A stretch of 64,000 nt of DNA from Corallococcus sp. AS-1-6 (GCF_020037015.1 NZ_JAIQDE010000006.1:186001-250000); one strand, 5' to 3'; counted from the first letter of the stretch, positions 54,765 through 64,000 are shown. The notes: a model not told the origin generated them from the letters alone. Translations and numbers: made by a program.

Positions 54765-55943
54765 TCAGAAGGTACCGCCCACGTTCAGCGTGGTCGTGTA
54801 GCTACCACCGCCCGACGGGTCGCTGCCGCCCGGCTGGATGTCCGGGGCGAACTGCTTGTCGAACAGGAAGTTGTAGTAGCCACGCAGGTCCGCGGTGAAG
54901 TGGCCGAAGTGGCCGCGCACGCCCACGCCCGCCGGGATGTTGCCCACGGTGTCGTCGCTGTAGCCGAGCGACTCACCGCCGCGGAAGTGGTAGTTGCTGA
55001 TGCCGATGCCACCCAGCAGGTACGGCTGCACCGCCGTGGGCGTCACCGCGAGCGTCAGGGCCGCCTGGCCGCCGTTGCGCACCAGGTCCGGGCCGGTATC
55101 CGCGCCCGCGGAGCCCGCGTCCTTGATGTTGTTCAAGGCGCCGGAGTAGCCGACCTCGATGCCCAGCACGGACGTCGGCTTGAGCGACGCCGTCACGGCC
55201 GCGGAGGGGCCGGGGGCGAGCTGCGGGGCCAGGGCGCCGGTGTAGCCTTCCACACCGCCACCGATGAGCAGCGTCAGGCCCTTGTTGTCGCCCTTGCTCT
55301 TCTTCTCCACCTCCAGCGGCTGGATGTCCTCATTGGCTGACGCCGAGGGCGAGTAGGCCGGAGGAGGCGTGGTCACGCCGCTGCCGCCCGTGGCCTCCTG
55401 GCCGTACATCCCGCTGTCACGCTGGCTCATGCCACCGCTGCTCGTGCCGGACGGAGGCGGAGGCGGCGCGGGAGGCTGCGCCGCGGGAGGCGGCGCCGCG
55501 GGCGCCGGTTCAATGGGTTCGCTCTGCGGCATCGTGGTGCCACTGGAGCCACTGCCGCCCACGCCGGCGCCGCTGCCGCCCACGCCGGACGGGTTCACCG
55601 GCTCGCAGCGCAGCGGCATGTTGAGGTAGACCGCGCCGCTGCCGCCCTTGGCGTCCGCGCTGGGGCTGCTCAGGCCCCGGTCGCTGGTGCCCAGGTTCTG
55701 GCTGGTCTGCGAGGAGTCATCGATCGACCCGCTGCCGCCCGTCCCCTGAAGCGATTCATCCACCGGCGTCTCCTCGATGAGGAGATCCTCCTCCTGGACC
55801 CCGTCCTGAGAGGACTGCGCCGTCGTCTGCTGCTTGTCCTTGTGGACTGCGGTCTGCCCTGGAGGGCAATCCTTCTCCGCCGCACCCGCGCCCGTCCCAT
55901 ACATGAGCGCCGCGACGGCGCCCGCCAGAATTTTCGCTTTCAT
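54765..55943 (-). CDS. Outer membrane beta-barrel protein with disordered N-terminal linker
   Basis: 392 aa. Signal peptide (MKAKILAGAVAALMYGTGAGA). Residues 25-215 are low-complexity, Gly/Ser/Pro-rich with an acidic EEDLLIEETPVDES and a PPPAAQPPAPPPPP stretch. The rest (about 225-392) is an eight-stranded-type barrel (LTLLIGGGVEGYTG, VGIGISNYHFRGG-like strands) ending in Phe (LNVGGTF). No TonB or OmpA peptidoglycan motif. GGAGGG precedes ATG at 55943. Function unknown. Confidence 0.75.
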   Translation of the reverse strand: MKAKILAGAVAALMYGTGAGAAEKDCPPGQTAVHKDKQQTTAQSSQDGVQEEDLLIEETPVDESLQGTGGSGSIDDSSQTSQNLGTSDRGLSSPSADAKGGSGAVYLNMPLRCEPVNPSGVGGSGAGVGGSGSSGTTMPQSEPIEPAPAAPPPAAQPPAPPPPPSGTSSGGMSQRDSGMYGQEATGGSGVTTPPPAYSPSASANEDIQPLEVEKKSKGDNKGLTLLIGGGVEGYTGALAPQLAPGPSAAVTASLKPTSVLGIEVGYSGALNNIKDAGSAGADTGPDLVRNGGQAALTLAVTPTAVQPYLLGGIGISNYHFRGGESLGYSDDTVGNIPAGVGVRGHFGHFTADLRGYYNFLFDKQFAPDIQPGGSDPSGGGSYTTTLNVGGTF

Positions 55944-56144
55944 CCAACCCTCCATCGTCGACTGACTGACATGAAGGTTGTCGTGCGAGGGACGTCCGGC
56001 AAGCCTTGCGCGGGTCGTCAAAGAAAGGTGCCCTGCCCGCCTGCCCCCCAGGGGACGAGGCGTGGTTTCAGAGCCACTTCACGGGGGCGGAGGGCCTGGA
56101 CGCCTCCCCGTCCACCGTCAAAACCAGACATCAATAAACATCCG

Positions 56145-58037
56145 TCACGCTTTGCGCAGCCAGGCCGAGCCGGTGACGACAGGCAATTGCAGCGCGCGTT
56201 CCCGGTCCAGGTCCAGGTTGCCGATGTGCAGCGACAGCGGCGCCTGCACCCACTTGTAGATGGATTGCTGGAACAGGCGCACGAAGCGGTCCACGTACCC
56301 GCCCAGCCGGTCCGCCTCCACCTCCGGGAACATCGCGGTGAGCGCGGTGCGCATCTCCGACGGGGTGAGCTTCTCCCCCGCGTGCAGGTAGAAGCACGCG
56401 TCCAGGATGGGGAAGGGCATCAGCTCCTCCTCGCCCACCTGATCATGCGCCAGCTCCGGCCCCGCGGGCTTGGCCAGCACCTTGCGGATGCCCTCGTAGC
56501 CGGTGGTCTCCTGGAGGTAGTCCAGCAGGTACATCACCACCGTCTTGGGCACGTTGGCGATGACCGCGAGCGCGCCCATCAGGTCTCCGCCGATGGTGGT
56601 GTAGCCCACGGACTTCTCGCTCATGTTGCCCGTCTGCAGGAACAGGCCGCCGCAGGAGTTGCTCCAGTTCCACATGCGCTGGGCGCGGATGCGGGCCTGG
56701 ATGTTCTGCTCCGTGATGGGGGTGAGCTTCGTCTCGCCCAGCATCGTCTGGGCGGCGGCCTTCTCCCGCTCGAAGGCCTCCTCGATGGAGACCACCTGGA
56801 AGGGCACGCCCAGCTCCCGCGCGATGGTCTCCGCCGCGTCGCGCGTCTGCTGGCTGGAGTACGGGCTGGGCATGTAGAACGCCTGGATGAGCGAGCCCGG
56901 GTTGTCCGGCCGCGCGCGCTTCGCGTACCGGTGCGCGATGAGCAGCGTGAGCAGCGAGTCCCGCCCGCCCGACAGCGCGATGCCGAACAGCTTGAAGGCG
57001 CGCGTCTTCTCGAAGTAGTCGCCCACGCCCAGCGACAGCGCGTCCAGGATGTCCTCGCACAGCGCCACGCGCGCGGTGCGGCGGGTGTCCGGCGCGGGCA
57101 GGAAGAAGCTGCGGTGCGCGGGCACGGGGTACGTCAGCTTCTGGCGCTGCGTCTTCACCGCCTGCGTGCAGTCCAGGGTGGGCACCTTCCCGCCGCCGGC
57201 CGCGATCCAGTCCTCGCGGTCCACGCGCCAGGTGGTGTTCTCCGTGCGCAGGCGCAGCGTGCGGTCCAGGTCCACCACGGCGGAGGTGAAGCCCTGCTGG
57301 AAGCGCGGCGTCTCCAGCACGTGGCGGCCGTTCTGGTTGATGAAGCCGCCGCCGTCGAAGATGAGCCCGTCGTTGCTGCCCACCGCGTTCGCGTAGGCGA
57401 TGGTGACCTGGTGGTCGGACGCGCGCGTGGCGATGAGCTCGCGGCGCGTCTCCCAGAAGCCCAGCCGGAAGGGGGACGCGGACAGGTTCACCACCAGCTC
57501 GCCGCCGGAGTACGCGCGCCGGCGCATGGGGCCGTCCGCGCTCCAGATGTCCTCGCACACCTCCGGCGCCAGCGTGCCGAAGTCGAACTGGAAGAGGTAG
57601 TCGCCCAGCGGCACGCCCCGGTGGCGCTCCGCCATGCCCGGCTGGCCGTGGCCGAAGGTGCGGCCTTCATAGAAGACGTTGTACGTGGGCAGCTTCTCCT
57701 TGGGCACCAGGCCCAGCACCCTGCCGCCCGCCACCACCGCCGCGCAGTTGAGGCGCACGCCCTGGTGGGCCACGGCCACGCCCAGGATGCTCACCAGCGG
57801 CAGCGCCGCGGTCTCCCTCGCGAAGCGCTCCAGCTCCGGCCACTGGTGGTCGATGAAGCCCTGCCACTGGACCAGGTCCTCCGCGGGGTAGCCGGCGATG
57901 ACCTGCTCCGGGAAGACGCCCAGCGTGACGTCCTCCGCCGCCATCTTCCTCGCCAGGTCCAGCACCCGGTCGGTGTTGGCCTGGAAGGCGCCCACGGTGG
58001 TGTTGACGCTGGCGATGCCAATCTTCACGAGCCGCAT
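56145..58037 (-). CDS. nadE: Glutamine-dependent NAD+ synthetase
   Basis: 630 aa. N-terminal nitrilase-type glutaminase (1-270) with the Glu, Lys (LVPKEKLPTYNVFYE) and Cys (PEVCEDIWSADGP) triad. C-terminal PP-ATPase (about 300-600) with GIALSGGRDSLLTLL. Converts nicotinic acid adenine dinucleotide to NAD+ with ATP and glutamine. The ATG at 58037 gives MRLVKIGIASVN, standard for the family. Confidence 0.95.
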   Translation of the reverse strand: MRLVKIGIASVNTTVGAFQANTDRVLDLARKMAAEDVTLGVFPEQVIAGYPAEDLVQWQGFIDHQWPELERFARETAALPLVSILGVAVAHQGVRLNCAAVVAGGRVLGLVPKEKLPTYNVFYEGRTFGHGQPGMAERHRGVPLGDYLFQFDFGTLAPEVCEDIWSADGPMRRRAYSGGELVVNLSASPFRLGFWETRRELIATRASDHQVTIAYANAVGSNDGLIFDGGGFINQNGRHVLETPRFQQGFTSAVVDLDRTLRLRTENTTWRVDREDWIAAGGGKVPTLDCTQAVKTQRQKLTYPVPAHRSFFLPAPDTRRTARVALCEDILDALSLGVGDYFEKTRAFKLFGIALSGGRDSLLTLLIAHRYAKRARPDNPGSLIQAFYMPSPYSSQQTRDAAETIARELGVPFQVVSIEEAFEREKAAAQTMLGETKLTPITEQNIQARIRAQRMWNWSNSCGGLFLQTGNMSEKSVGYTTIGGDLMGALAVIANVPKTVVMYLLDYLQETTGYEGIRKVLAKPAGPELAHDQVGEEELMPFPILDACFYLHAGEKLTPSEMRTALTAMFPEVEADRLGGYVDRFVRLFQQSIYKWVQAPLSLHIGNLDLDRERALQLPVVTGSAWLRKA

Positions 58038-58164
58038 GGTGCGTCGCTCTCCCTCAAGAAGGCGTGAGGCCCCGAGCAATGCGCGCCTGGGGGCGCCAGG
58101 GCAAGCGGATGCTGCGGCCCCGGACCCGGCGCGTTCAGTTCCCGCGCCGGGCGCGACCGCGCGG

Positions 58165-58821
58165 CTAGTTCAGCGGTCCGCTGGGGCGCATGGGCTGGAG
58201 CTGGCTCAAGAGGTCGCTCACGTCCTCCAGCACCTGCTCCAGGCGGCGCCGCACGTCCAGCTCCCCCAGCAGCTCCTGCCGCCGTCCGGGCTCCGGCACC
58301 AGCGCGGACGCCACCACGTCCGCCAGCATGCCCCCGCCGGCGCGCGCGGCCACCGGCAGCAGGCTCTCCGCGAACGAGGGCGGCACCCGGCCCGCCAGCT
58401 CGAAGACGGCCTGGCGCAGTTGCTCCTCCTCCGGCCCGGTGTAGGGGGGATCCGCCAGCACCTGGGCGCGCACCTGGCGGTAGGGCGTGTCCGGCGCCAG
58501 CTCCGTCACCATCCGGACGCGGCTGACGCCCTGCAGGAGGATGTTGTAGCGCCCGTCCTCCACCTGCTCGTCCCAGACGATGACGCCCGCGCACATCAGG
58601 GGCTGGAGCGGCGGGCGGCCCTCGTAGTTGCCCTCCCAGCCCGGCTCCAACTGGCCCAGCGCCAGCACCCGGTCCGTGGCGAGGGCGTCCTTCACCAGGG
58701 CCCGGTAGCGGGGCTCGAAGATGTGCAGGGGAATCACGGTGTGCGGGAACAGGACCGCCGACGGCAGGGGAAACACCTTCAGCGCACCGGCGGCGCGTTC
58801 CACGGTCTCTTGTGCGGTCAT
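58165..58821 (-). CDS. LON substrate-binding-domain protein
   Basis: 218 aa with only the Lon N-terminal (PUA-like) domain: VFPLPSAVLFPHTVIPLHIFEPRYRALV near 16 (core PLHIFEPRYRALV) and VGRYNILLQGVSRVRM-type strand near 95. No ATPase or protease part. Cytoplasmic, probably binds unfolded proteins. Divergent from the DedA-like gene. Confidence 0.88.
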   Translation of the reverse strand: MTAQETVERAAGALKVFPLPSAVLFPHTVIPLHIFEPRYRALVKDALATDRVLALGQLEPGWEGNYEGRPPLQPLMCAGVIVWDEQVEDGRYNILLQGVSRVRMVTELAPDTPYRQVRAQVLADPPYTGPEEEQLRQAVFELAGRVPPSFAESLLPVAARAGGGMLADVVASALVPEPGRRQELLGELDVRRRLEQVLEDVSDLLSQLQPMRPSGPLN

Positions 58822-58938
58822 GGTCACCCTTCCCCGTGTGTAAGCCCCCGGGGCATGGGGCGCATTCCAATCAGGCAGGCATCCGGGCCCGGGGGCCCGG
58901 TGGCAAGGGCCCCGCGTTCCGCTAGGGTGCGCCCCCGA

Positions 58939-59529
58939 ATGTCCTCCACCGAGCCTTCCCCCCAGACCTCCCCGGCCGCCACGGCCGCTGACGCCCCGAA
59001 GCCGTCCTGGTACCGCCGGCTGTACCAGCGCGTGGAGGCCGCCTCCTCCACCCCGCACGCGCTCGCCACGATGATGGCGGTGTCGGTGGTGGATGGCTCC
59101 GTCTTCCCCATCCCGCCCTTCGCGGTGCTGGTCCCCATGGTGCTCGCCCAGCCGAAGAAGTGGGTGCGCTACTGCCTGCTGGGCACCCTGGCGAGCCTGG
59201 TGGGCGGCCTCATCGGCTACGGCCTGGGGGCGTTCGTGGGCGAGGGCATCACCCAGCTCCTGCACATCGACCTGGACGTGCGCGTGGACCGCTTCGGCGT
59301 GTCCGGCACGGTGGGCGAGCTGCTGGGGCGCAACTTCTGGGTGCTGGCGCTCCTGTGCTCCATCCTGCCCACGCCGTTCAAGATCGTCGCCATCGGCAGC
59401 GGGCTGGTGTCGGTGCCGCTGGAGCGCTTCCTGCTCGCGTCCATCATCGGCCGCTCGGTGCGCTTCTTCCTGGTGGGCGGCGTGGTGCGCTTCTTCGGCC
59501 CCACCGCCCGCAAGTGGCTGCGCGTCTGA
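58939..59529 (+). CDS. VTT/DedA-like membrane protein (YqaA-type)
   Basis: 196 aa. Polar N-terminus of about 40 residues, then four to five membrane helices. VVDGSVFPIPPFAVLVPMVL and LCSILPTPFKIVAIGSGLVSVPLERFLLAS (core LPTPFKIVAIGSG) are the VTT-domain signature. DedA-like proteins move lipids or support proton homeostasis. Seven bp separate it from the convergent kinase gene. Confidence 0.83.
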   Translation: MSSTEPSPQTSPAATAADAPKPSWYRRLYQRVEAASSTPHALATMMAVSVVDGSVFPIPPFAVLVPMVLAQPKKWVRYCLLGTLASLVGGLIGYGLGAFVGEGITQLLHIDLDVRVDRFGVSGTVGELLGRNFWVLALLCSILPTPFKIVAIGSGLVSVPLERFLLASIIGRSVRFFLVGGVVRFFGPTARKWLRV

Positions 59530-59536
59530 GCGGACC

Positions 59537-61990
59537 CTAGCCGCGGCGCGTGCCGCCCACCGCGCCGCGCGCCGCCACCGGTTGGGGGCCGCCCTCCAGC
59601 ACCGCCTCCACCGTGGACAGCAGCACGTCCGGGCGGACCGGCTTCTCCAGCACCCGCTGGGCCACCGCCTCCACGAACGCCCTCGCCTCCGGTGATGACG
59701 CCCCGCCGGAGATGAACACCACGCGCGACGCCAGCGCGGGCGCCTCCGACTGGAGCCGCCGGTACACCGCGATGCCGTCCATGCCCGGCATCTGGAGGTC
59801 GCACAGCACCAGGTCGAAGGACTCGCCCGCGGCCACCCTCGCCAGCGCGTCCTCGCCGCGCGTGACGGTGACCACGTCGTGGCCGGGCTCCAGCAACAGG
59901 CGCATGGACTGCGCCAGCCGGGGCTCGTCGTCCACGATGAGCACCCGCCCGCGCCGCCCGGAGGCCGCCGTCTCCGGCGCCTCCTCGCCGCGCGCCACGG
60001 CGTGCAGCGGCACCAGGCTCCCCGCGCTCTGCACGGGCGCGGGCGGCAGCAGCAGCGTGAAGGTGGCGCCCTGCCCCGGCGCGCTGTGCACGCGCAGCTC
60101 GCCCCCGTGCGTGCGGACGATCTGCTGACAGATGGCGAGCCCCAGGCCGGTGCCCTCGTCGTTGCCCTTGGTGGTGAAGAACGGGTCGAAGATGCGCGGC
60201 AGCACGTCCGGCGGGATGCCGCCGCCCGTGTCCTCCACCTCCACGCGCGCGTGGCCGGACGCGTCCGTCCCGGTGCGCACGCGCACCTCGTGGCGGCCGG
60301 GCTCCCCCTCCGGGATGGCCTGCAGGGCGTTCACCAGCAGGTTGAGCAGCACCTGCCCCAGCCGCGCCTCGCTGCCCAGCACGCGCGGCACCGGCCCGAA
60401 GTCCTCCACCAGCCGCGCGCGCGAGCGCAGGGCGTGCAACACCACGCGCACCGCGGGCGGCACCAGCGCGTTCAGGTCCACCAGGCCGCGCTCCGGCGCG
60501 CCCTCGCGGCTGAACACCTGCAGGTCCCTCACGATGAGGCGGATGCGCTCCGCGCCCTCCTGGGCCCCGCGCACGCTCACGAGCGCGTCGCGCACGGCCT
60601 GCGGGGCCTGGGCCCCCTCCCCCGCGAGGCTCTTGCGCGCGGCCTCCAGGTTCAGCGCCAGGTAGGCCAGCGGGTTGTTGATTTCATGGCCCACGCCCGC
60701 GGCCAGCGTGCCCACGGCCGCCACGCGCTCGGCGGCCACCAGCCGCGCCTGCAGCTCCTTCGTCGCGGTGACGTCGCGGTGGGTCGCCACGAAGTGCGTC
60801 ACGGCCTGGCCGTTGGCGCGCACCGGGGAGAGCTGGATCTCGCTCCACACCCGCGTGCCGTCCGGCCGCGTCAGCGCCACCTCCGCGCGCAGCGAGCGCT
60901 CCTCGCGCAGCGCCTCCAGCAGCCGCTGCCGGTCCCCGCCGTCCGCGGACGCCAGCAGCTCCCCCGGCGCCGCGCCGACGAGCTCCTCGCGCCGCCGGCC
61001 CACCAGCGCGCACAGGGCCTCGTTGACGAAGACGGTGTGCAGGCCGCCCGACTCGCGCACCTCGCAGATGAGCACGCCTTCGTGCACCGCGCGCACGGTG
61101 GTGGCCAGCAGCTCCAGCAGCTCCACCGCCTGGCGGCGCTCCGCGCGCGCCGCCGCCAGCAGCAGGCCCGTCAGCGCGGTGATGCCGATGAAGAGCTGCA
61201 GCACCACCAGCCCCCGGTGCGGCAGGTCCACCGTGAAGAACGGCCCCAGCCCCCGCGCCGTGCCGGCGATGGCCGCCAGCGCGATGGAGAGCGAGGACAG
61301 CGCCGCCCCCCGCAGGCCGAAGCCCAGGGCCGCCCAGGCCATCAGCGGGAAGAGCAGGAACGTCAGGGCGTGCGCCGCCCCGGAGCCCGGCCGGGGGAAG
61401 GCGAAGACGCCCACGCACACCGCGGCCGTCAGCGCCGTGAGCAGCAGCGCCTCCCACGAGCGCGCCATGCGCCGGGGCCTGCGCAGCAGCACCACCGGCG
61501 TCACCAGCAGCATGCCCAGCAGGTCCGCCATCCACCACAGCCAGCCGGAGGGGCCCCACTGCGCGGCGGGCACCACCCCGCCCAGCACGAGCCCCAGCGT
61601 GCCCAGCCCGGAGCCCACGAGCGCCCCCAGCCCCGCGCCCGCGCCCAGCCACGCGACGTCGCGCACGCGGTGCAGCTCCCGCGCGCCGCCCATGCGCTGG
61701 AACAGCAGCGCCGGCAGCACCGCCTCCAGCGTGGAGCCCAGCACGACGGACAGCCCCACGCCCGGAGTCACCCCCATGGCGTACGCCACCGCGCCCGCGC
61801 CCAGCGCCACCGCCGGCCAGCGCGACACGCCCAGCAGCAGGAGCCCGCCCAGCGCCACGCCCGACGGCAGCCACACGGGACAGATGTGGCTCTTCTCCGC
61901 GGCCAGCGACAGCGCCACCCGCGCGGCCAGCAGGTACACCGCCGCCAACGCGAGGACCTCCACGAGGCCCCGGACCGGGAACGCCGCCAC
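59537..61990 (-). CDS. MASE1-PAS hybrid sensor histidine kinase with C-terminal receiver
   Basis: 817 aa. About eight MASE1-type membrane helices (1-285; opening AAVYLLAARVALSLAAEKSHICPVWLPSG in part), a PAS domain (295-420), HisKA with phospho-His in GVGHEINNPLAYLAL (about 433), HATPase (VEDTGGGIPPDVLPRIFDPF, GTGLGLAICQQIV) and a receiver (about 680-800; DLVLCDLQMPGMDG). NtrB-like. GTG start without a clear Shine-Dalgarno. Stimulus unknown; no separate regulator adjacent. Confidence 0.9.
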   Translation of the reverse strand: MAAFPVRGLVEVLALAAVYLLAARVALSLAAEKSHICPVWLPSGVALGGLLLLGVSRWPAVALGAGAVAYAMGVTPGVGLSVVLGSTLEAVLPALLFQRMGGARELHRVRDVAWLGAGAGLGALVGSGLGTLGLVLGGVVPAAQWGPSGWLWWMADLLGMLLVTPVVLLRRPRRMARSWEALLLTALTAAVCVGVFAFPRPGSGAAHALTFLLFPLMAWAALGFGLRGAALSSLSIALAAIAGTARGLGPFFTVDLPHRGLVVLQLFIGITALTGLLLAAARAERRQAVELLELLATTVRAVHEGVLICEVRESGGLHTVFVNEALCALVGRRREELVGAAPGELLASADGGDRQRLLEALREERSLRAEVALTRPDGTRVWSEIQLSPVRANGQAVTHFVATHRDVTATKELQARLVAAERVAAVGTLAAGVGHEINNPLAYLALNLEAARKSLAGEGAQAPQAVRDALVSVRGAQEGAERIRLIVRDLQVFSREGAPERGLVDLNALVPPAVRVVLHALRSRARLVEDFGPVPRVLGSEARLGQVLLNLLVNALQAIPEGEPGRHEVRVRTGTDASGHARVEVEDTGGGIPPDVLPRIFDPFFTTKGNDEGTGLGLAICQQIVRTHGGELRVHSAPGQGATFTLLLPPAPVQSAGSLVPLHAVARGEEAPETAASGRRGRVLIVDDEPRLAQSMRLLLEPGHDVVTVTRGEDALARVAAGESFDLVLCDLQMPGMDGIAVYRRLQSEAPALASRVVFISGGASSPEARAFVEAVAQRVLEKPVRPDVLLSTVEAVLEGGPQPVAARGAVGGTRRG

Positions 61991-62202
61991 ACGGGCCTGA
62001 GGACGACCTTGGATGATGACTCCCCCCGTCCTCTCCGGGCCGTGACACCAGGGCCGACAGGAACATGCGTCATGCTAGCGGGGACCGCGGTGCGTTGCAC
62101 CCCGTCCGCCGGCAGGCCCGCCCGGCAGGCAGGCGGTGTGCGGCAGGCGATGCAATGACCACACTGGGGGACCGTAGGAAGGGGCAAGGAGGAACGAAAT
62201 CC

Positions 62203-62424
62203 ATGTCGCGTCCCGGACTTGCTGCGCTGCTGTCGTTCTTCATCCCCGGCGTGGGGCAGATCTACAACGGTGACATCCTGCGCGGGGTCTTCTGGCTCAT
62301 CATCACGCCCGGCTTCTGGCTGGGCACGGGCGGCATCCTCGGCTGGGTGTGCCACGTCATCGCCGCGGCCACCGCCTACAACCGCGCCGAGGACAAGGAG
62401 CGGCTGAGATACGGCATGGGCTAG
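62203..62424 (+). CDS. TM2-domain small membrane protein
   Basis: 73 aa. Two membrane helices joined by a short turn: AALLSFFIPGVGQIYNG and GVFWLIITPGFWLG, the TM2 pattern, plus a third hydrophobic stretch and a charged tail (YNRAEDKERLRYG). AGGAGG before ATG. Function unknown. Confidence 0.85.
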   Translation: MSRPGLAALLSFFIPGVGQIYNGDILRGVFWLIITPGFWLGTGGILGWVCHVIAAATAYNRAEDKERLRYGMG

Positions 62425-62437
62425 TCACGCGGACATG

Positions 62438-62459
62438 AAAAAGGGGCCCGCTGGCCCCT
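62438..62459 (-). terminator. Intrinsic terminator of the 63-aa gene
   Basis: AGGGGCC (62442-62448) pairs with GGCCCCT (62453-62459), loop CGCT, followed on the minus strand by five T. A second, bulged GC hairpin (62464-62500) lies between it and the stop codon. Confidence 0.7.
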
Positions 62460-62514
62460 CGCCCACCGCCGCCCCGGTGCCCTCATGGGCCGGGGCGGTG
62501 TCGCTTCATGAAGC

Positions 62515-62706
62515 TCAGGTATTGAACGCGTCGGGCAGCGGTTGCGGGCCCGGGATGATGCCGGCGATATCGGGATCCTCTTCGCCCGGCCCGCGAGTCG
62601 GACGGTTGTCCTTCTCGGTCTTGCGCTCGGCCTTCTTGGCGTCCTTCTCGCGCTGCTTCTGCGCGCGCGCCATCTCCTTCTGCCGCTTTGTGGACCTTCC
62701 CTGCAT
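62515..62706 (-). CDS. 63-aa highly charged protein
   Basis: Start MQGRSTKRQK with AGGAGG upstream. Residues 5-40 are a Lys/Glu/Arg-rich helix (EMARAQKQREKDAKKAERK); the end is acidic and Pro-rich (PGEEDPDIAGIIPGPQPLP). Such small proteins recur next to cold-shock genes in myxobacteria, as far as I recall. May bind RNA or a partner protein; function unknown. Confidence 0.75.
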   Translation of the reverse strand: MQGRSTKRQKEMARAQKQREKDAKKAERKTEKDNRPTRGPGEEDPDIAGIIPGPQPLPDAFNT

Positions 62707-62730
62707 GGAACCTCCTGGGAAACATTGACC

Positions 62731-62764
62731 GAAAAAGAGGCCCGGCCCCGTCAAGGCCGGACCT
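62731..62764 (-). terminator. Intrinsic terminator of the cold-shock gene
   Basis: GAGGCCCGGCC (62737-62747) pairs with GGCCGGACCTC (62754-62764) with one mismatch, then five T on the minus strand (62732-62736). 35 bp after the cold-shock stop. Confidence 0.8.
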
Positions 62765-62798
62765 CGTGGATGCGTGAAGAGCAACCGAGCCGGTGGGC

Positions 62799-63005
62799 TC
62801 AGCCGACCGGGCGGACGTTCTCCGCCTGCAGGCCCTTGGGGCCCTTCTTCACGTCGAACTCCACCTTCTGGCCCTCGGCCAGGGTGCGGAAACCGTCCGA
62901 CTGGATGGCGGTGTGGTGGCAGAACACGTCCGGACCACCGCTGTCCTGCGTGATGAAACCAAAGCCCTTCGCATCATTGAACCACTTCACCGTACCACTT
63001 GCCAT
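62799..63005 (-). CDS. Cold-shock domain protein
   Basis: 68 aa. RNP1 KGFGFI and RNP2 VFCHH (the family usually has VFVHH/VFVHF). Standard length. Binds single-stranded RNA/DNA; cold or stress regulation typical for the family. AAGGAAG lies upstream. Terminator described separately. Confidence 0.95.
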   Translation of the reverse strand: MASGTVKWFNDAKGFGFITQDSGGPDVFCHHTAIQSDGFRTLAEGQKVEFDVKKGPKGLQAENVRPVG

Positions 63006-63364
63006 GATCTGCTTCCTTGTCCCACAGACAACCTGGCGAGAGCGCCGGGCTGCCCGCCCCGTGACTTTGGGGCGAAGACCGCGCCTTAACCCTGAACAGG
63101 CATGAAGTCGAGCCGGGAACCACTCCCGGCCTGCCTCACGCCGTCGAAGGTAACAACCTCGATCTCAGCGTGAAACGCCTTCTCGGGGCCGGGCATTTCC
63201 CGCTGGCTGACGCTCCAGGCAGCCAGGGGGTGACAGGTTTTGGGCCCGGCGGTGTTCCGGAATAGTTTCCACCCCTGAACACTTCCGCCTGGACGTGTCC
63301 TATCGTGGAATCCGCCGGACCCTGCTCCACCCCGCCGTCCCCCTCCCGTGAGGCGCCCCTCCCA
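63006..63364. other. 359-bp divergent intergenic region
   Basis: Separates the cold-shock gene and the desaturase. It should hold both promoters and the long leader common to cold-shock genes. I see no clear -35/-10 pair, operator or gene in it. Confidence 0.6.
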
Positions 63365-64000
63365 GTGACGAACCCGACCCGTGTGACCTTTGGCCAGCGC
63401 GATGCCTCCTTCGCGGAGGACCTGAAGCAGCGTGTCTCCGAGTACTTCGAGACCCGGAACCTTTCGCAGCGGGCCAACAAGGCCATGTACGTGAAGGCCC
63501 TGGCCATCCTGGGCTTCACGGCGGGCGTCTACGGACTGCTGCTCAGCGGCCACTTCAACGCCTGGGGCATGCTGGGGCTGTCGGTGCTGATGGGCGTGGC
63601 CATCGCGGGCATCGGCTTCTGCATCGGCCATGACGGCGTGCACGGCTCCTTCAGCGACGACGCGCGGGTGAACACGGTGGTGGGCTTCGCGTTCGACCTG
63701 ATTGGCGCGAACAGCTACATGTGGCGCATCACCCACAACGTCCTGCACCACACGTACACCAACATCCAGGGCATGGACGAGGACCTGACGGTGAGCCCGC
63801 AGTTGCGGCTGTCGCCGTACAGCGAGTGGAAGGGGTACCACCGCTTCCAGCACCTGTACGCCTTCGCGGCCTACTCGTTCACCACCGTCTTCTGGGTGTT
63901 CGCCAAGGACTACAAGTACTTCTTCCAGAAGGACCTGGGCCCCTACAAGGGCAAGAAGCACGCGCCGGCGGAGTGGGCCCGCCTGGTGGCGATGAAGGCC
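63365..64000 (+). CDS. Fatty acid desaturase, N-terminal part (cut by window end)
   Basis: At least 212 codons; the gene continues past the window. GTG start 13 bp after GAGG. Two His boxes are visible: GHDGVHGS near 94 (HDxxH) and HNVLHHTYTN near 126 (HxxHH); the third box lies outside. Membrane helices at about 44-62 and 70-88. Resembles linoleoyl-CoA/phospholipid desaturases that add double bonds to membrane acyl chains. Next to a cold-shock gene, which fits membrane adaptation. Confidence 0.88.
   Translation, partial: MTNPTRVTFGQRDASFAEDLKQRVSEYFETRNLSQRANKAMYVKALAILGFTAGVYGLLLSGHFNAWGMLGLSVLMGVAIAGIGFCIGHDGVHGSFSDDARVNTVVGFAFDLIGANSYMWRITHNVLHHTYTNIQGMDEDLTVSPQLRLSPYSEWKGYHRFQHLYAFAAYSFTTVFWVFAKDYKYFFQKDLGPYKGKKHAPAEWARLVAMKA

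Overview
The window is about 70% G+C with strong G/C third-position bias and carries many lipoproteins, TonB/outer-membrane proteins and family members typical of myxobacteria. I read it as chromosome of a Myxococcaceae species (Corallococcus/Myxococcus-like). This is inference from gene content and composition; no rRNA or other taxonomic marker is present, and I found no tRNA, insertion sequence, prophage or CRISPR array.

Layout. 91-3142 (minus): a probable operon of a 103-aa protein, dapD, a ChrR-type zinc-binding/cupin protein and dapE (lysine/diaminopimelate synthesis). 3377-6786 (plus): a PLP decarboxylase, a family 2 glycosyltransferase and mreB. 6829-9201: a TPR-like membrane protein. 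9394-10000: a non-coding array of ten short palindromes at 57-71 bp spacing. 10635-13918 (minus): an exported redox operon (di-haem peroxidase, Tat-type metallophosphoesterase, c-type cytochrome). 14021-18743: a cation/proton antiporter, a lower-GC islet with a TacT-like GNAT toxin candidate and an unknown upstream partner, and a DUF2156 membrane protein. 18936-25377: barrel and lipoprotein pair, LysR regulator divergent from DoxX plus deacetylase, then a transglycosylase and NlpC-type cell-wall pair. 25640-36790: M1 aminopeptidase, CitE-like lyase, a collagen-like/S74-type lipoprotein, DUF2804, and a hydrolase with an ABC-2 exporter. 36920-42113 (plus): WHy-domain lipoprotein, panD, EcsC, a TPR/propeller-like protein and a MarR regulator.

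42115-53838 is the most interesting part. Four neighbouring lipoproteins share a previously unassigned domain with an H-[AS]-C-x-H signature followed by a second His and Cys. Nearby lies a receptor whose N-terminus carries a TonB C-terminal-type domain, flanked by two more lipoproteins. A 17-bp inverted repeat of type TTGCAA-N5-TTGCAA occurs in three intergenic regions here, 85-87 bp upstream of the start codon of three of these transcription units. This suggests one FUR-family-like regulon for a surface metal-handling system.

53877-64000 is housekeeping and membrane functions: thioredoxin, FKBP, an outer membrane barrel, NAD synthetase, a LON-domain protein, a DedA-like protein, a MASE1 hybrid histidine kinase, a TM2 protein, a cold-shock protein and the start of a fatty acid desaturase cut by the window end. 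Canonical intrinsic terminators with T-tracts are visible only in this last part.
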